The notes below the pieces were generated by a model, which saw nothing but the letters and a program-made list of their open reading frames with translations, was not told the DNA's origin and ran no database searches. A program made the position numbers and the translations under genes. DNA of 34,533 nt from NCBI GenBank assembly GCA_028278345.1, contig JANQEL010000093.1:1-34533 (forward strand), written 5' to 3'. Position 1 is the first letter of the stretch. The number at the start of each line of letters is the position of its first letter. This document shows positions 23,886-31,240 of the stretch, piece by piece. The stretch is from Myxococcota bacterium (GTDB lineage Bacteria; Myxococcota_A; UBA9160; UBA4427).

Positions 23886-23924
23886 GGGTCTCCGGTGTCG
23901 CCCATGACGCCAGGCTGGAGACCC
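23886..23924 (+). promoter_or_regulatory. Leader hairpin that would sequester the MFS ribosome site
   Basis: Bases 23886-23896 (GGGTCTCCGGT) can pair with 23914-23924 (GCTGGAGACCC): eight Watson-Crick pairs, then G-U, G-C and U-G, around a 17-base loop. The 3' arm contains GGAG (23917-23920), which is the only good Shine-Dalgarno sequence for GTG 23929. The stem would block translation unless opened. If the TATAGA at 23880 is the true -10 element, transcription would begin inside the 5' arm and the hairpin would not form, so the promoter position decides this. Confidence 0.45.
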
Positions 23925-23928
23925 CCCT

Positions 23929-25296
23929 GTGAACGAGGAAGCCCCCGCCGGCCCCGCGCCCTCGACGACCGAGGTGAGCACGGCCTTCGAATCGCGCGTG
24001 GTGAGTTCCGGCGACTACGGCTTCCTGCTCTTCCTCACGTTGCTCAACGTGATGAACTTCGTCGATCGCCAGCTGCTCGCGAGCTTCGCGAACTTCATCG
24101 TGCCCGAGCTGGGGTTGACGAACGCCCAATTCGGTTGGCTCACGGGGTTCGCCTTCATCGTCTTCTACTCGGCGATGGGGCTGTTCGCCGGTGTGCTCGC
24201 CGATACGGTGCACCGGCCGCGCCTGGTCGCCGGGGCGCTTACACTGTGGAGTGTGCTCACCGCCGTTTCGGGTGCGGCCAGGGGTTTCGTCTCGCTGCTT
24301 ATCCCGCGCATGTTCATCGGGGTGGGTGAGTCGGTATTGACGCCCGCTTCGATGTCGATGCTGGCGGATCGTTTTCCGGCGCATCGAATGGGGCTCGCGT
24401 CGGGCTTCTACTACATGGGGGTGCCGATCGGTGTCGGCGCCAGCTTGCTCGTCGGTGGTTACCTCGAACCCCTCGTCGGTTGGCGCGGTTGCTTCTACCT
24501 GCTCGGGGGCGTCGGCGTACTCCTCGCGATCGCCATGCTCTTCGTCAAGGAGACCCCGCGACAACATCTGATGGCCCAGGCCGAGAGCGCGGGCCGATCG
24601 GAGGGGTCGTTTCGCGAGCTCACCGGGACCCTCTTCGATGCCCTGCGATCTTCCCCCGCCCTCCTCGCCACCATGGCCGGGGGCGTCGCCTTCCACTTCA
24701 TCCTCGGCGCGGCGGCCTTCGAGCAGCTCTGGTTCGTACAGGAGCGCGGTTTCGATCGCAGCGAGATCCTGCGCCTCACGGGCTGGATCGGCATGGTGGC
24801 GGGCGTTGCGGGGAACCTCTTCGGCGGCATGGCGGGAGATGCCTTCCAGCGCCGCACGGGGCTCGGACGCCCGATGTTCCTCGTCTGGGTCGCCCTGATC
24901 CTGACGCCGATCGGCTTCGTGTATCGATTGGCTTCACCGGATTCACCCTGGTTCTGGATCGGCGTCGCCGCGGGTTACTTCCAGCTGGGCACGTTCTATG
25001 GACCGACCTTCGCGACGGTGCAGGAGCTCGTGCCGCCGCGAATCCGCGCGACGGTGGTCGCCGTCTACATCCTGCTCCTCAACTTCGTGGGGCTCGGTAT
25101 CGGCATCACGGGTGGCGGCTACATGATCGATGGCCTCGCGGCCGCGGGTCACGCCTCGCCCTACACCACCACCCTCCTGGTGTTCACGACGCTGTCCGCG
25201 GTCGCGATTCCGTGCTTCTGGATTGCCGGTCGACGCTTCGAAGGCGACAAGGCCAGGCTCTACTCCCGCATCGAAGCTGCTCAGGGGAACGCCTGA
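23929..25296 (+). CDS. MFS transporter, spinster-like type
   Basis: A 455-residue 12-helix secondary transporter. The first helix FLLFLTLLNVMNFVDRQLL ends in the D-R-Q common to Spinster/hexuronate-like MFS members; FAGVLADTVHRPRLV is the loop 2-3 motif A, and PRMFIGVGESVLTPASMSMLADRFP is the conserved helix 4-5 region. About 40 N-terminal residues are polar. The GTG start is eight bases after GGAG, which lies in a hairpin arm. This MFS branch carries sphingolipid-like, aromatic or sugar-acid compounds in different organisms; no specific substrate can be assigned. It is followed by a strong hairpin and the HDOD gene. Confidence 0.9.
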   Translation: MNEEAPAGPAPSTTEVSTAFESRVVSSGDYGFLLFLTLLNVMNFVDRQLLASFANFIVPELGLTNAQFGWLTGFAFIVFYSAMGLFAGVLADTVHRPRLVAGALTLWSVLTAVSGAARGFVSLLIPRMFIGVGESVLTPASMSMLADRFPAHRMGLASGFYYMGVPIGVGASLLVGGYLEPLVGWRGCFYLLGGVGVLLAIAMLFVKETPRQHLMAQAESAGRSEGSFRELTGTLFDALRSSPALLATMAGGVAFHFILGAAAFEQLWFVQERGFDRSEILRLTGWIGMVAGVAGNLFGGMAGDAFQRRTGLGRPMFLVWVALILTPIGFVYRLASPDSPWFWIGVAAGYFQLGTFYGPTFATVQELVPPRIRATVVAVYILLLNFVGLGIGITGGGYMIDGLAAAGHASPYTTTLLVFTTLSAVAIPCFWIAGRRFEGDKARLYSRIEAAQGNA

Positions 25297-25313
25297 TTCG
25301 AGCATTCTCATTG

Positions 25314-25344
25314 GGCCGGGCCTCAAGCCGAGGCGAACCCGGCC
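25314..25344 (+). terminator. GC-rich hairpin between MFS and HDOD genes
   Basis: GGCCGGGCCTC (25314-25324) pairs with GAGG (25330-25333) and CCCGGCC (25338-25344), giving 11 pairs with a five-base loop and a four-base CGAA bulge. It begins 18 bases after the MFS stop. No U-tract follows, so it may be an RNA-stability or Rho-linked structure rather than a classical terminator. Confidence 0.4.
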
Positions 25345-25400
25345 GATCGATCGAATGCGCCCTTCACCAGGTTCCCGGGCGCGAGAGGATCGTTCGCGTC

Positions 25401-26405
25401 ATGAAGAATCCACTGCGCGGTCGCAAGAAGAAGCAAGGCAAGAGCAAGGGCGAAGAAGGCTATGGCGATGGTCGGGCCGTCATCGAGTTCGGTGACGACG
25501 TCCTGATGGACGAAGAGGAGATGGTCGCCAAACTCCTCGCCTGCATCGAAGCCCCCGACTATCAACCTCCGACCCTGCCCTCGGTCGCCGCCGACCTGCT
25601 CTCCCTTTCGCAGCAACCGGAAGTCGACTTCCGGGATGTGATCAAGCTGCTCGAGCAGGACAGCATGATCGCCGGGCGGGTACTCAAGCTCGTGCAGTCG
25701 CCGATCTATTCGGGGATGAGCAAGCTCGGTTCCCTCGACGATGCCCTGGTGAGACTCGGGCTCGGGACCTTGCGCGATCTCGTGATGCAGATCGCGATGA
25801 ACATGCGGGTGTTCAAGTCGCAGGATTACGGCGACACGATGGATCTGCTGCGGCGCCACAGCATGATGACCGCGCATCTCTCGAAGGTGGTCTGCAAGTA
25901 CACCGCGATCGAGGGCGAGTTCGCTTTCATGGCCGGGCTGCTTCACGACTGTGGCATCGCCGGGACCCTGCTCGCTCTTTCCGACCGCAAGCCGAGGGGA
26001 AAGCCGGCGCCCGACCTGATCTCGATCTGGCCAGCCGTCGACCGCGTGCACCAGCGGGCCGCCGAGCTGATGGCCGAGGCGTGGGGGCTTCCACCGGACA
26101 TCAAGCTCGCGGTGTCGTCCCATCACCAGGTCCTGATGGAGGGTTTCGCGCATCCCCTTTCGGCAACAATCTGTCTGGCCGACGACCTGGCGCACGATCT
26201 CGGCTTCGGGGTGATCCCCAAGGCGGATACGCAGACCGTGGAACTTTCCGAACTCGAGAAGGATTGCGTGCGCAGTCACACGAGCGTCGATCGCAGTACG
26301 CCCAAGACGATCGAGCACGCGGTTGGCGGACTCGGGCTCGACGACAATCAGCTCGAGTTGATCCGAGCCGACGCGGCGAAGATCGCCGCGGAGCTCTCGG
26401 GGTAG
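25401..26405 (+). CDS. HDOD-domain signalling protein (second)
   Basis: A 334-residue protein. A Lys-rich head (NPLRGRKKKQGKSK) is followed by the HDOD domain from about residue 55: TLPSVAADLLSLSQQPEVDFRDVIKLLEQDSMIAGRVLKLVQSP is the standard opening, and FMAGLLHDCGIAGTLL keeps the HD-like core, with VSSHHQVL later. It differs clearly from the HDOD protein at 14169-15062, so they are not a recent duplication. ATG 25401 has GAGAGGA about 12 bases upstream. No output domain is present. The basic head could bind nucleic acid or membrane, an inference only. Confidence 0.88.
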   Translation: MKNPLRGRKKKQGKSKGEEGYGDGRAVIEFGDDVLMDEEEMVAKLLACIEAPDYQPPTLPSVAADLLSLSQQPEVDFRDVIKLLEQDSMIAGRVLKLVQSPIYSGMSKLGSLDDALVRLGLGTLRDLVMQIAMNMRVFKSQDYGDTMDLLRRHSMMTAHLSKVVCKYTAIEGEFAFMAGLLHDCGIAGTLLALSDRKPRGKPAPDLISIWPAVDRVHQRAAELMAEAWGLPPDIKLAVSSHHQVLMEGFAHPLSATICLADDLAHDLGFGVIPKADTQTVELSELEKDCVRSHTSVDRSTPKTIEHAVGGLGLDDNQLELIRADAAKIAAELSG

Positions 26406-26474
26406 TCGCAGTCTGCCAGACGCGAGCGGGCGGCTTGCGCGTCACCACAGCTGCGGCGCTAAGCTCGCTCGACC

Positions 26475-27707
26475 ATGGACCGTCGAACCCGCGGCGTCGT
26501 GATCGCCGCCTTCATCGCCCAGGGACTCGCGGTCGGCGGTACCGTCGGTGCGTTCTCCCTCTTCGTTCGCCCGGTGAGCGAAGCGTTCGAGGCCTCCAGT
26601 CTCGAAGTGAGTGCCGGGATCTCCCTGATGACCCTGGCACTCGCGATGTGCGGCGTGCCCGTCGGCAATTGGCTCGATCGCGGTTCGCCGCGCACCGTGA
26701 TGTACACGGGGACGGCCATCATCACCTCGACGGCGCTTCTGGCTTCCCAGGCCACGAGTCTGTTTCAACTCGCGGCCCTGTGCGTCGCGACCGGTGCAGC
26801 GATCCCGATGCTCGGCCCCCTCACCACGGCGGCGATCGTTGCCAAGGCCACGGATGCCGATCGCGGCCGTGCGCTCGGCATCGCCAACCTCGGTGTCCCG
26901 GTCGGCGGGCTCGGTTTCGCGCTGCTCGCCGGTTTCACCCTCGACGAGTGGGATTGGCGAGTCACCCTGCAGTGGTTCGCGGCGCTGTTCTTCGGGATCG
27001 GCATTCCGGTGATTACCCTGGGCGTTCCAGCGGATCTGGGTCGTGCGGTCGAAGCATCCGCCCAAGCGGCTGCGCCTTCGAGTGAGGAAGAGGCGGGTGA
27101 TGAGTGGACGGCGAAGCGATTGCTGGCCTCCACCGAGTTCCGTTTGATCGCGATCGCAATCGGCGTGGGCATGGGTTCGATCGCGGGCTTCTCGGCCCAC
27201 GCGGCTCCGTACCTCGAAGATCTCGGGGCGTCGACGCGCCAGGCGGGGACCCTGGTCGCCATGATGCAGGGAAGCATGCTGATCGGAACGCTTGCGCTCG
27301 GTGCGTTGGCCGATCGTCGCCCCGCCGCCTCGATCCTGCTCGGTGCCTTCGTCGTGCAGCTCGCCGTTTTCGCGATCCTCGCGGGAAGTTCGATCCTGGT
27401 GGTGAGCGCCACTCTCATGGCGCTGAATGGAATCGCCAGCGGAGGCTTCCTGCCCGTCATGGGGCAGCTCCTCGCCCAACGCTTCGGTGCCGGTAGTCTC
27501 GGACGCGCGATGGGGCTCGCCAACGTCATGATGCTTCCGTTCGGCTTCGGTCTTCCCATGGTGGGAGGTGCGCTGCGCGACGCCACGGGCAGCTACGCGA
27601 GCCTGCTGTGGCTGTGCGTGCTGCTGTTCGTGGGTGGATCGGCCGCCCTCGCCGTTCTGCGACGAAAGCTGCGCAGGTCCATTCGCGCGGACGTCTACGC
27701 GGGCTAG
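26475..27707 (+). CDS. MFS transporter (second, unrelated branch)
   Basis: A 410-residue 12-helix transporter with a central cytoplasmic loop rich in Ala, Glu and Ser (about residues 190-215). VIAAFIAQGLAVGGTVGAFSLF is helix 1, GNWLDRGSPR gives loop 2-3 motif A, and LGIANLGVPVGGLGFALLAG is helix 5. It resembles the oxalate/monocarboxylate-like MFS branch more than the spinster type at 23929. ATG 26475 is the natural start, 69 bases after the HDOD stop. Its stop overlaps the convergent START gene by four bases. No specific substrate can be assigned. Confidence 0.88.
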   Translation: MDRRTRGVVIAAFIAQGLAVGGTVGAFSLFVRPVSEAFEASSLEVSAGISLMTLALAMCGVPVGNWLDRGSPRTVMYTGTAIITSTALLASQATSLFQLAALCVATGAAIPMLGPLTTAAIVAKATDADRGRALGIANLGVPVGGLGFALLAGFTLDEWDWRVTLQWFAALFFGIGIPVITLGVPADLGRAVEASAQAAAPSSEEEAGDEWTAKRLLASTEFRLIAIAIGVGMGSIAGFSAHAAPYLEDLGASTRQAGTLVAMMQGSMLIGTLALGALADRRPAASILLGAFVVQLAVFAILAGSSILVVSATLMALNGIASGGFLPVMGQLLAQRFGAGSLGRAMGLANVMMLPFGFGLPMVGGALRDATGSYASLLWLCVLLFVGGSAALAVLRRKLRRSIRADVYAG

Positions 27708-28420
27708 CGAGAAGCCAGCTCGCGCTGGAGCGCTTCACGTAGCCCCGTCACGCTCTCGACCATCGTGTTGCTCATGAAACCGTTGAGCAGCCACGCCGGC
27801 AGCGCGCCGGCGATCTCGGTATGGCTCGTGTAGATCGCGCGCGTCTTTCCATCCGGGCTGGGAAGGAAGGTCCAGGAGCCATCCGAGCGATCGAGGCGAA
27901 TCACGCCGTCCGGCGGCGGTGGGCCTTCGTCGGTGGCGCGCCAGCGCACCACGTGGGTCTTCGACGTGGGGTCGAAGTCGAACTCCACCCGCGTCACCAC
28001 GTCGCGGTCGGAGATGAAGGGCGCGTTGATGTGGATGTGGCTGTGGATCAACGCACCCTGGGCGTCCCGCTCGAGCACGGTCTTGTCCATGTTCTTCTGG
28101 CTGAAGGCGGGATCGACGATGTTGCGCGCCGCGACGTCGGCCACGACCTCGACGGGCGCGTCGAAGATGGCTTCGAGGCGATAGGCCGAGTAGTCCGAAC
28201 CCGCGGGCTTTCGCGTGTACATCACGTAGTCGCTCTCGCCCTCGTCACTCGTGCCGTAGTGCTGCCAGCCCGACTCGCGCGCCGCGACATCGGGCAAGGC
28301 GCCCTCGGCTCGAGTCGGTGCACTTGCGGTGAGTGAGAGCACGGCGATCAATGCGAGTGCGATCGGGTTGGACGGGAGCGGTGCGGCGGAAGACAGCGGG
28401 GGGCGGAACGCAGGGCGCAT
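27704..28420 (-). CDS. Periplasmic START-domain lipid-binding-like protein
   Basis: A 238-residue protein with a probable Sec signal peptide (hydrophobic core residues 19-33, likely cleaved after TRA at residue 38), followed by one START (SRPBCC) domain. YRLEAIFDAPVEVVADV, then SHIHINAPFISDRDVV and RWRATDEGPP are characteristic, with the long C-terminal helix LPAWLLNGFMSNTMVESVTGL. START domains enclose sterols, phospholipids or other lipids in a deep pocket. ATG 28420 has GGAG seven bases upstream. An exported START protein may carry lipid across the periplasm; the sterol-desaturase-family and RND genes in the window would fit, but no direct link is visible. Confidence 0.87.
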   Translation of the reverse strand: MRPAFRPPLSSAAPLPSNPIALALIAVLSLTASAPTRAEGALPDVAARESGWQHYGTSDEGESDYVMYTRKPAGSDYSAYRLEAIFDAPVEVVADVAARNIVDPAFSQKNMDKTVLERDAQGALIHSHIHINAPFISDRDVVTRVEFDFDPTSKTHVVRWRATDEGPPPPDGVIRLDRSDGSWTFLPSPDGKTRAIYTSHTEIAGALPAWLLNGFMSNTMVESVTGLREALQRELASR

Positions 28421-28677
28421 CGACGAACTCCGTGTGGCGTTGAGACTCGCGGGCAAAATGACTGACGCCCAGTCTAGCTTCGGATTTCCGGTTTGCGAAC
28501 ATTCGTTCGTCTTGCTTGTTGGGGATCTCAGGCCCCCGACACGTCGGGACGACGAATCCACCGCCACCGGATGGCGTAGAATCGGCCCCCCGAGGACACC
28601 GCGTTCAGCTCGTACCGCTCCGCGACCTCGAGGCACACCGCCCCCCTTCGCAGCAATCAGAGGTCGGAAAGCGCCCG
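28421..28677. other. Divergent intergenic region with two palindromes
   Basis: This 257-base gap lies between the START gene (-) and the MBOAT gene (+), and is the largest gap in the window. It holds CGAAC-ATTC-GTTCG at 28496-28509, which fits the CGAAC-N4-GTTCG layout of Gram-positive-type LexA boxes, and CCCGAC-AC-GTCGGG at 28535-28548. A frame on the plus strand is open from 28516, but the codons before 28678 look non-coding. I see no RNA gene here. Confidence 0.5.
28496..28509. promoter_or_regulatory. LexA-box-like palindrome CGAAC-ATTC-GTTCG
   Basis: Both five-base arms match the CGAAC-N4-GTTCG layout known for LexA in Bacillus and Actinobacteria; the centre does not fully match RNRY. 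LexA sites differ widely among deltaproteobacterial-type lineages, so this is only a shape match. Confidence 0.25.
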
Positions 28678-30084
28678 GTGGGCTTCGCATCGCTCGAATT
28701 CGCGCTCTTCTTCCTGCTCGTCCTCGGGCTCTACTACGCCCTGCCCCACCGCGCGCAGAACCGCATGCTGCTCCTCGCGAGCTACGTCTTCTACGCCGCC
28801 TGGGATGCGCGCTTCTGCTTGTTGCTCGCGCTCTCGACCCTCGTCGACTTCGCGGTCGGCCGCGCGCTGGGGGCCGAGACGGATCCACGGGCGCGCAAGC
28901 GGCTCGTGCTCGCGAGTCTCCTGACCAACCTCGGGATCCTCGGCTTCTTCAAGTACGTGGGTTTCTTCGCGGAGGGGCTGGCGGATCTGGTCGGCGTGTT
29001 CGGCGTGACGCTATCCAGCTTCACCCTCGATGTGGTGCTGCCCGTCGGCATCTCGTTCTACACGTTTCAGACCCTCAGCTACACCCTCGACATCTATCGC
29101 AGCCGACTCGAACCGACTCGCGGTTTCTTCGACTTCGCGCTCTTCGTCGCGTTCTTTCCGCAGCTCGTCGCCGGACCCATCGAACGGGCCAGGCGCTTGC
29201 TTCCGCAGGTCGAAACCGCGCGGTCGATCGAGAGCGCGGGGTTCAACTCCGGCGCCTGGCTCGTGCTCTGGGGCTACTTCAAGAAGGTGGTGATCGCCGA
29301 CAACCTCGCGGTGATCGTCGACGCGGTCTACCGGCCCGGCTCGGATCCCACCTCTGGCGAGATCATCCTCGCCACCTGGGCCTTCGCGTGGCAGATCTAT
29401 TGCGACTTCTCGGGCTACAGCGACATCGCGCGCGGCATCGCGCGCATGCTGGGCTTCGAATTGATGTTGAACTTCAACCTGCCCTATGCGGCCCGCAACC
29501 CGGCCGAATTCTGGCGGCGTTGGCACATCAGTCTCTCGACCTGGCTGCGCGACTACCTCTACATCTCGCTCGGGGGCAATCGCCGCGGCTCGTGGATGAC
29601 CTGGCGCAATCTCTTCCTCACGATGGTGATCGGTGGGTTGTGGCACGGCGCGGCCTGGCCCTTCGTCTTCTGGGGCGCCTATCACGGATTGCTCTTGATG
29701 GGCCATCGCGCCTGGCGTGAGTGGCGCGGCGTCGAGGCCGATGCGACCGGATGGCGGGGTGCACTCAGCTGCTTCGTGTGGTTCCAGTTCGTGTCTCTGG
29801 GCTGGCTGTTGTTCCGCGCGGAGAGTCTCGGCCAGGTCGTCGATCTTCTCGGGCGGCTCGTCTCCGCCTTCGAATGGGGGATGGCCGCGCGGTGGTGGGG
29901 GCCGTTCGTGAGCCTGCTCGCGCCGTTGGTGCTGTTTCAACTTGCGCAGTGGCGTTGGCGCGATCTCGATGTGGTGGTGCGCTTGCCGATGCTCGCGCGC
30001 GGATGTGTCTACGCGGGGCTTGGCCTCGGCGTCTTGATTCTGGGAGAACAGATTGGACAGCCGTTCATCTATTTCCAGTTCTAG
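28678..30084 (+). CDS. MBOAT-family O-acyltransferase (AlgI-like)
   Basis: A 468-residue polytopic acyltransferase. Markers are VLPVGISFYTFQTLSYTLDIYR, PQLVAGPIERARRLLPQ, CDFSGYSDIARGIARMLGF, FWRRWHISLSTWLRDYLYI and the catalytic His323 in GGLWHGAAW. AlgI-type proteins pass acyl groups across the membrane for O-acetylation of alginate and other surface glycans. GTG 28678 follows GGAAAG by about seven bases and starts at the first helix. The downstream SGNH-like gene overlaps its last 32 bases, the standard AlgI/AlgJ-type arrangement. The natural target is a surface glycan, perhaps the one made by the upstream cluster, but this is inference. Confidence 0.93.
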   Translation: MGFASLEFALFFLLVLGLYYALPHRAQNRMLLLASYVFYAAWDARFCLLLALSTLVDFAVGRALGAETDPRARKRLVLASLLTNLGILGFFKYVGFFAEGLADLVGVFGVTLSSFTLDVVLPVGISFYTFQTLSYTLDIYRSRLEPTRGFFDFALFVAFFPQLVAGPIERARRLLPQVETARSIESAGFNSGAWLVLWGYFKKVVIADNLAVIVDAVYRPGSDPTSGEIILATWAFAWQIYCDFSGYSDIARGIARMLGFELMLNFNLPYAARNPAEFWRRWHISLSTWLRDYLYISLGGNRRGSWMTWRNLFLTMVIGGLWHGAAWPFVFWGAYHGLLLMGHRAWREWRGVEADATGWRGALSCFVWFQFVSLGWLLFRAESLGQVVDLLGRLVSAFEWGMAARWWGPFVSLLAPLVLFQLAQWRWRDLDVVVRLPMLARGCVYAGLGLGVLILGEQIGQPFIYFQF

Positions 30085-31240
30085 GGCCGGGGCGCTTTCC
30101 AGTTCCAGGCCCGTAGCGCACGCGCGTTGGACGGGCGTGCCATGGGCGGGGCTTCTCGCGGTGGCGATCGTGGTCGCCCTCGACCTGTGCGTCGCGAGTC
30201 CCGGGTTCCCGTGGGCGAGCCTGGTTTCGCGCGTCGAACCGGAGCAGAGCGTCTACTGGGGCGTCACGCGGGATCGCGCGGAACTCGCGCGAGTGGGGGC
30301 GCAGGAAGATGCGATCCGCATCGCCGTGCTCGGCTCGAGTCGCGGACACACGGGCTTTCTGCACGAAGAAGCCGAGAGGGTGCTGCCGGGCACGGCGATC
30401 GCGCAGCTATCCCACGCACTGCAGGATCCGGCGACGGTTCATGCCCTGGTTCCCGAATTGATCGAGGCCGGTCTCGACGTGGTCGTGCTGACGATGTCCC
30501 ATGTGGATACCCATCGTCCCGTTCGCCTCGAACCGCTTCCCGCGAAATCGACCGCACGGGTGGCGACCCTGGCGCCGCTGTTCGAGGTCGCCGGTGCGTC
30601 GTGGCTGTTCGAGAACCGCGAGACCGCCTATCGCATCGCCGCCGCGGAACTCTCGAATCTCTACCGGTTCCGCGACAACTTCGGACGCGCGGGGTTGAAC
30701 CGCTTGCGCGAGTTTCCCCTCGACGAGCGCCTCGAGGGGCCGCGCCGGGTGAACCTGCTCGGGCCGGCCGCCATCGGAGTCGGCGGCCCGGCCAGGCTCG
30801 TCCCCGAACGCGAAATCGAGCTGCTCGACGAAGTCCTTCCCCACCAACGCAAGTGGCCACGGCAGCTCGGCTGGTACCGCGAAGTGAGAGACGGGCCCCA
30901 TGTGTCTGCCCAGGCGCTGCTACTCGCGGGCGCGGTCGATGACCTCGTCGCGGCCGGAGTCGCGGTCGTGGTGGCCGAGTGCCCGATTCACGAGATCGGT
31001 TTGCGCGTGCAGCAGCCGGGGGCCCAGGCGGCCTTTCGAGGCTTCGCCGCGCAGCTGGGAGCGACGGACGGAGTGTTCAACCTGCCGCTCGACCCGGAAG
31101 CGCCGTACCCGATGACGGACTTCTACGACCTCTTCCACCTGAACGAGAGCGGTGCGGCGCGCTTTACGGCCGAGGTGGTCGGGTTCATCGCGCGCGAGGT
31201 GCTTCCCGAACTCCGCGCTCAGTCGCGCAGCGCCCCGTAG
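30053..31240 (+). CDS. SGNH-hydrolase-like membrane-anchored partner of the MBOAT
   Basis: A 395-residue protein. Residues 31-47 (WAGLLAVAIVVALDLCV) form one membrane helix; the rest should be periplasmic. The SGNH-like nucleophile region is IAVLGSSRGHTGF (Ser95/Ser96), and near the end DFYDLFHLNESG gives the D-x2-H pair. Such proteins (compare AlgJ, AlgX, DltD-like) complete O-acyl transfer from an MBOAT. TTG 30053 has GGGAG seven bases upstream and overlaps the MBOAT by 32 bases; GTG 30137 is an alternative that would start close to the helix. The first 20 residues contain an eight-residue near-repeat (SSSRAGAL, SSSRPVAH) from a DNA duplication. The 3' end overlaps the convergent TPR gene. 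Confidence 0.8.
   Translation: MDSRSSISSSRAGALSSSRPVAHARWTGVPWAGLLAVAIVVALDLCVASPGFPWASLVSRVEPEQSVYWGVTRDRAELARVGAQEDAIRIAVLGSSRGHTGFLHEEAERVLPGTAIAQLSHALQDPATVHALVPELIEAGLDVVVLTMSHVDTHRPVRLEPLPAKSTARVATLAPLFEVAGASWLFENRETAYRIAAAELSNLYRFRDNFGRAGLNRLREFPLDERLEGPRRVNLLGPAAIGVGGPARLVPEREIELLDEVLPHQRKWPRQLGWYREVRDGPHVSAQALLLAGAVDDLVAAGVAVVVAECPIHEIGLRVQQPGAQAAFRGFAAQLGATDGVFNLPLDPEAPYPMTDFYDLFHLNESGAARFTAEVVGFIAREVLPELRAQSRSAP
30073..30119. repeat. 24-bp imperfect tandem duplication across the MBOAT stop codon
   Basis: Bases 30073-30095 and 30097-30119 match at 19 of 23 positions, period 24. Copy one contains the MBOAT stop (TAG at 30082-30084); copy two has CAG there. The period is eight codons, so the SGNH-like frame stays open through both copies. 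Confidence 0.7.

Noticed and set aside
26419..26443. GACGCG...CGCGTC hairpin before the second MFS gene
   Set aside because: Only six pairs around a 13-base loop in GC-rich DNA, with no U-tract; expected by chance.
26442..27479. A 345-codon minus-strand frame opposite the second MFS gene
   Set aside because: Charged, motif-free product; shadow of hydrophobic codons in the real MFS frame.
27707..27723. GCGAG...CTCGC hairpin at the MFS/START convergence
   Set aside because: Five pairs only and within the START coding sequence; no tail suggesting termination.
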